Assembly: GCA_031841125.1 (NCBI GenBank)
Contig: CM063110.1
Location: 27,151,626 to 27,215,625 of the forward strand
Direction: 5' to 3'
Length of the DNA: 64,000 nt
Source: Acanthococcus lagerstroemiae
Lineage: Eukaryota; Arthropoda; Insecta; Hemiptera; Eriococcidae
Position 1 is the first letter of the stretch. Each line of letters starts with the position of its first letter. This document shows, in pieces, positions 62,226-64,000 of the stretch. Both the position numbers and the translations under genes were made by a program. A model generated the notes under the pieces. That model worked only from the letters and a program-made list of their open reading frames with translations. It was not told the origin of the DNA and made no database searches.

Positions 62226-64000
62226 TAGCCTTAAGATTCGTACTTACCAGGGGACCGACACCTCTTTCTACCCGCGTGTATGATCCAAAAAGGGCGCGGA
62301 GTAGAAATACCCTTTATTTTCGAGCTTCGTTATTCAAAATTCCGGGTCAAATGTGGGGTGGGAAATAACAGCCCGCCAGAAAAAGGTTTTTGAACGAAAA
62401 TAAGCAACAAAAAGTGCCTGAAATGAAGAACGCTACGACGTTTAAGTCGGATCCCGCCAAAAAAATATTTTGACCGGAAAAAAATGTATTGTGCGCCATG
62501 TGTAAAAATATCGAACGCCCTAGAAATAAATATTAACGCCGTATCGGCGCACGGTTTGAATAGTCCTCCAAACGTGTATGCAATTATAAATTTAATAATG
62601 AGGTGAAAAACATTATTGTACCAGTAAGGCCTTCTTTGAGTACGCTGGCCAGCCTCTTTTTCTCTTCTGCATGGCCCAGTGCTCAAATATAACGAAAACA
62701 ATTATTTATGCGGGAAGCCCATTGGGGTCGGTCTGGTAAAAGTGTGGTTATATAAGTGGAGGGAGGGGGGTATACTAGGTCAAATATTGAGTGAGAATCA
62801 ATTTTGACAAAGGATTTGAATTAGTCACGAAAAGGTGAATAATTTTCACCAGGTCCAATACCATGTTGAATGGGCAGGTATGAAGTACATTTTAAGCCGT
62901 GTAAAAATGTATCAATTTATTGTCGCTCACATCGCATGTTTTGTCGCGCTTTATTTGGCGTGGGTTTTTATCAAAATAGTCGCTTATACCAACTATTGCG
63001 ACGTGCAGGGGTCTGTCTTTGGAACATTCTTTTTAGGCGGGCCAAATATTTTATCCCTTATTTATGTTTTATTATTATTTATTTTTCTTTCCTCCCCCTT
63101 TTTTCAATTCGAAATCATGTGAATAGCTCATACACGAAAATCACGCAGAGGCTCAGCATCCTTGTTAATGCACGTTCGGGGGGCACTTCAAAATTTAAGG
63201 TCCTGAGAGACCATTGCGATCAGAGTTCGGGACGCAGGGAATCGTCACCGAATCTGTGATATCCAAAAGTGATCGTTCCCAGGAGATCAGAAACTCCAGT
63301 TTTTGATTCGAGATTGGTGAAGCCCAAATTCTGAAATTGAATTTTTCCTTGGGAGAGGGGGACTCCCTTGTGAATAGTATTTCGAATTCCCATTTGGTTT
63401 GTCGTATATTTTTGGAGGTTTCATGATTCTTTCAAATCGGCGGAGGCGTGGAAAACCACTAGAGCCAGGTTTCATTGCCAGCCATCGATGCTGATGTATT
63501 TTTGATTATTCAAACTTTTAGGGGGGAGAGGATGCTACTTCATGTTGTATTAGGTTCCTATTGTTATCACTCAGTGCAGTCAATTTTATAAAATTTAATT
63601 TTTGAATTTGAATCCATATTTGAGGGTACCTTTTATTTTTGACCACGCGTACGAATGAGAAACGTGTCGCGAAATAAGAGCCATTGGCTCCATGTTAATT
63701 TATGAACTCGTCGAGTACCTCCGTTGCGCCGTATTTTATTTTTATTATTTTCTTTTATTTCTCATTTATGTTATTAATTAAAATACACGTATTCCTGTAC
63801 TGCTTGACATGATCTGATAATTTCAGTGCAGTGAACTTGGAACAACTTTTTATTTTCTATTTATTTTATCGAAAGTGCATGGACGTACTACCATGCTGGT
63901 GTTTTGATTTATGGAACGTGGCATCTCTGGACTTTTTCTATGTTAATATTCCCTTTCGTGAACCTCTTTTCATTCAGGGACATGAAGAGTGGGTTCCCTA
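62226..64000. other. No gene recognised
   Basis: A 123-codon reverse frame (62701-62330) and two overlapping forward frames (62835-63259) show no domain. 'AACATTCTTTTTAGGCGGGCCAAA'-like text near 63025 weakly mirrors 62450, suggesting an old inverted repeat. The rest is AT-rich unique sequence. Confidence 0.4.

Overview
This window looks like repeat-rich, non-genic nuclear DNA of an arthropod, most likely an insect. I found no convincing host exon. The reasons are several nested families of insect-type transposons (hAT-like, mariner, pogo-like and Transib-like elements, LINEs and LTR elements), long satellite arrays, and one complete Maverick/Polinton element. I cannot name the species.

The centre of the window (35898-51177, 15,280 bp) is an apparently complete Polinton: a large, virus-like, self-synthesising DNA element. 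It has about 825-bp terminal inverted repeats starting AGTAGTATAG, and a perfect 6-bp target duplication CCAAAT. It carries the full core set: protein-primed family B DNA polymerase, FtsK/HerA-type packaging ATPase, retroviral-type integrase, adenovirus-type cysteine protease, a double jelly-roll major capsid protein and a candidate minor capsid protein. It also has a phospholipase A2-like protein with repeated GxG sites, a DUF8207-like protein, a coiled-coil repeat protein, a 46-residue membrane-anchored protein and two unknown proteins at the ends. Most reading frames are intact and the two TIRs are nearly identical, so the insertion is young. The exception is the protease, whose 5' end lies out of register in a poly-A run. 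Nearly every gene starts at one of two recurring promoter-like motifs that touch the ATG: TATAATAAAATGGAAATG for the polymerase and the two end genes, and (AC)TATAAATG for the packaging and capsid genes. This suggests two expression classes.

Left of the Polinton: 1-1075 is a satellite-like array; 1157-1623, 3229-3690 and 3909-4433 are MITEs; 6200-7500 is a tandem array; 8300-14700 is a nest of LINE and mariner fragments containing a roughly 1-kb palindrome; 16805-18701 is a Transib-like element whose ends carry the CACAGTG heptamer and which holds ten copies of a 122-bp satellite; 20976-24593 is a 3.6-kb foldback element; 25-30 kb holds LINE pieces and tandem repeats; 30980-32420 is a duplicated tRNA-derived repeat; 32597-33077 is a hAT MITE; 33552-34457 is a solo LTR.

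Right of the Polinton: LINE and MITE fragments; a 0.8-kb degenerate tetranucleotide array; and at 57907-59707 a palindrome of two LTRs facing each other. The LTRs are separated by exactly 40 nt, which is the reverse complement of the 3' half (nucleotide 37 to CCA) of initiator tRNA-Met. This looks like a frozen reverse-transcription or self-integration product and is one of the most unusual structures here. A 70-bp satellite at 60.4-62.2 kb is split by a 1.2-kb TA-target transposon.
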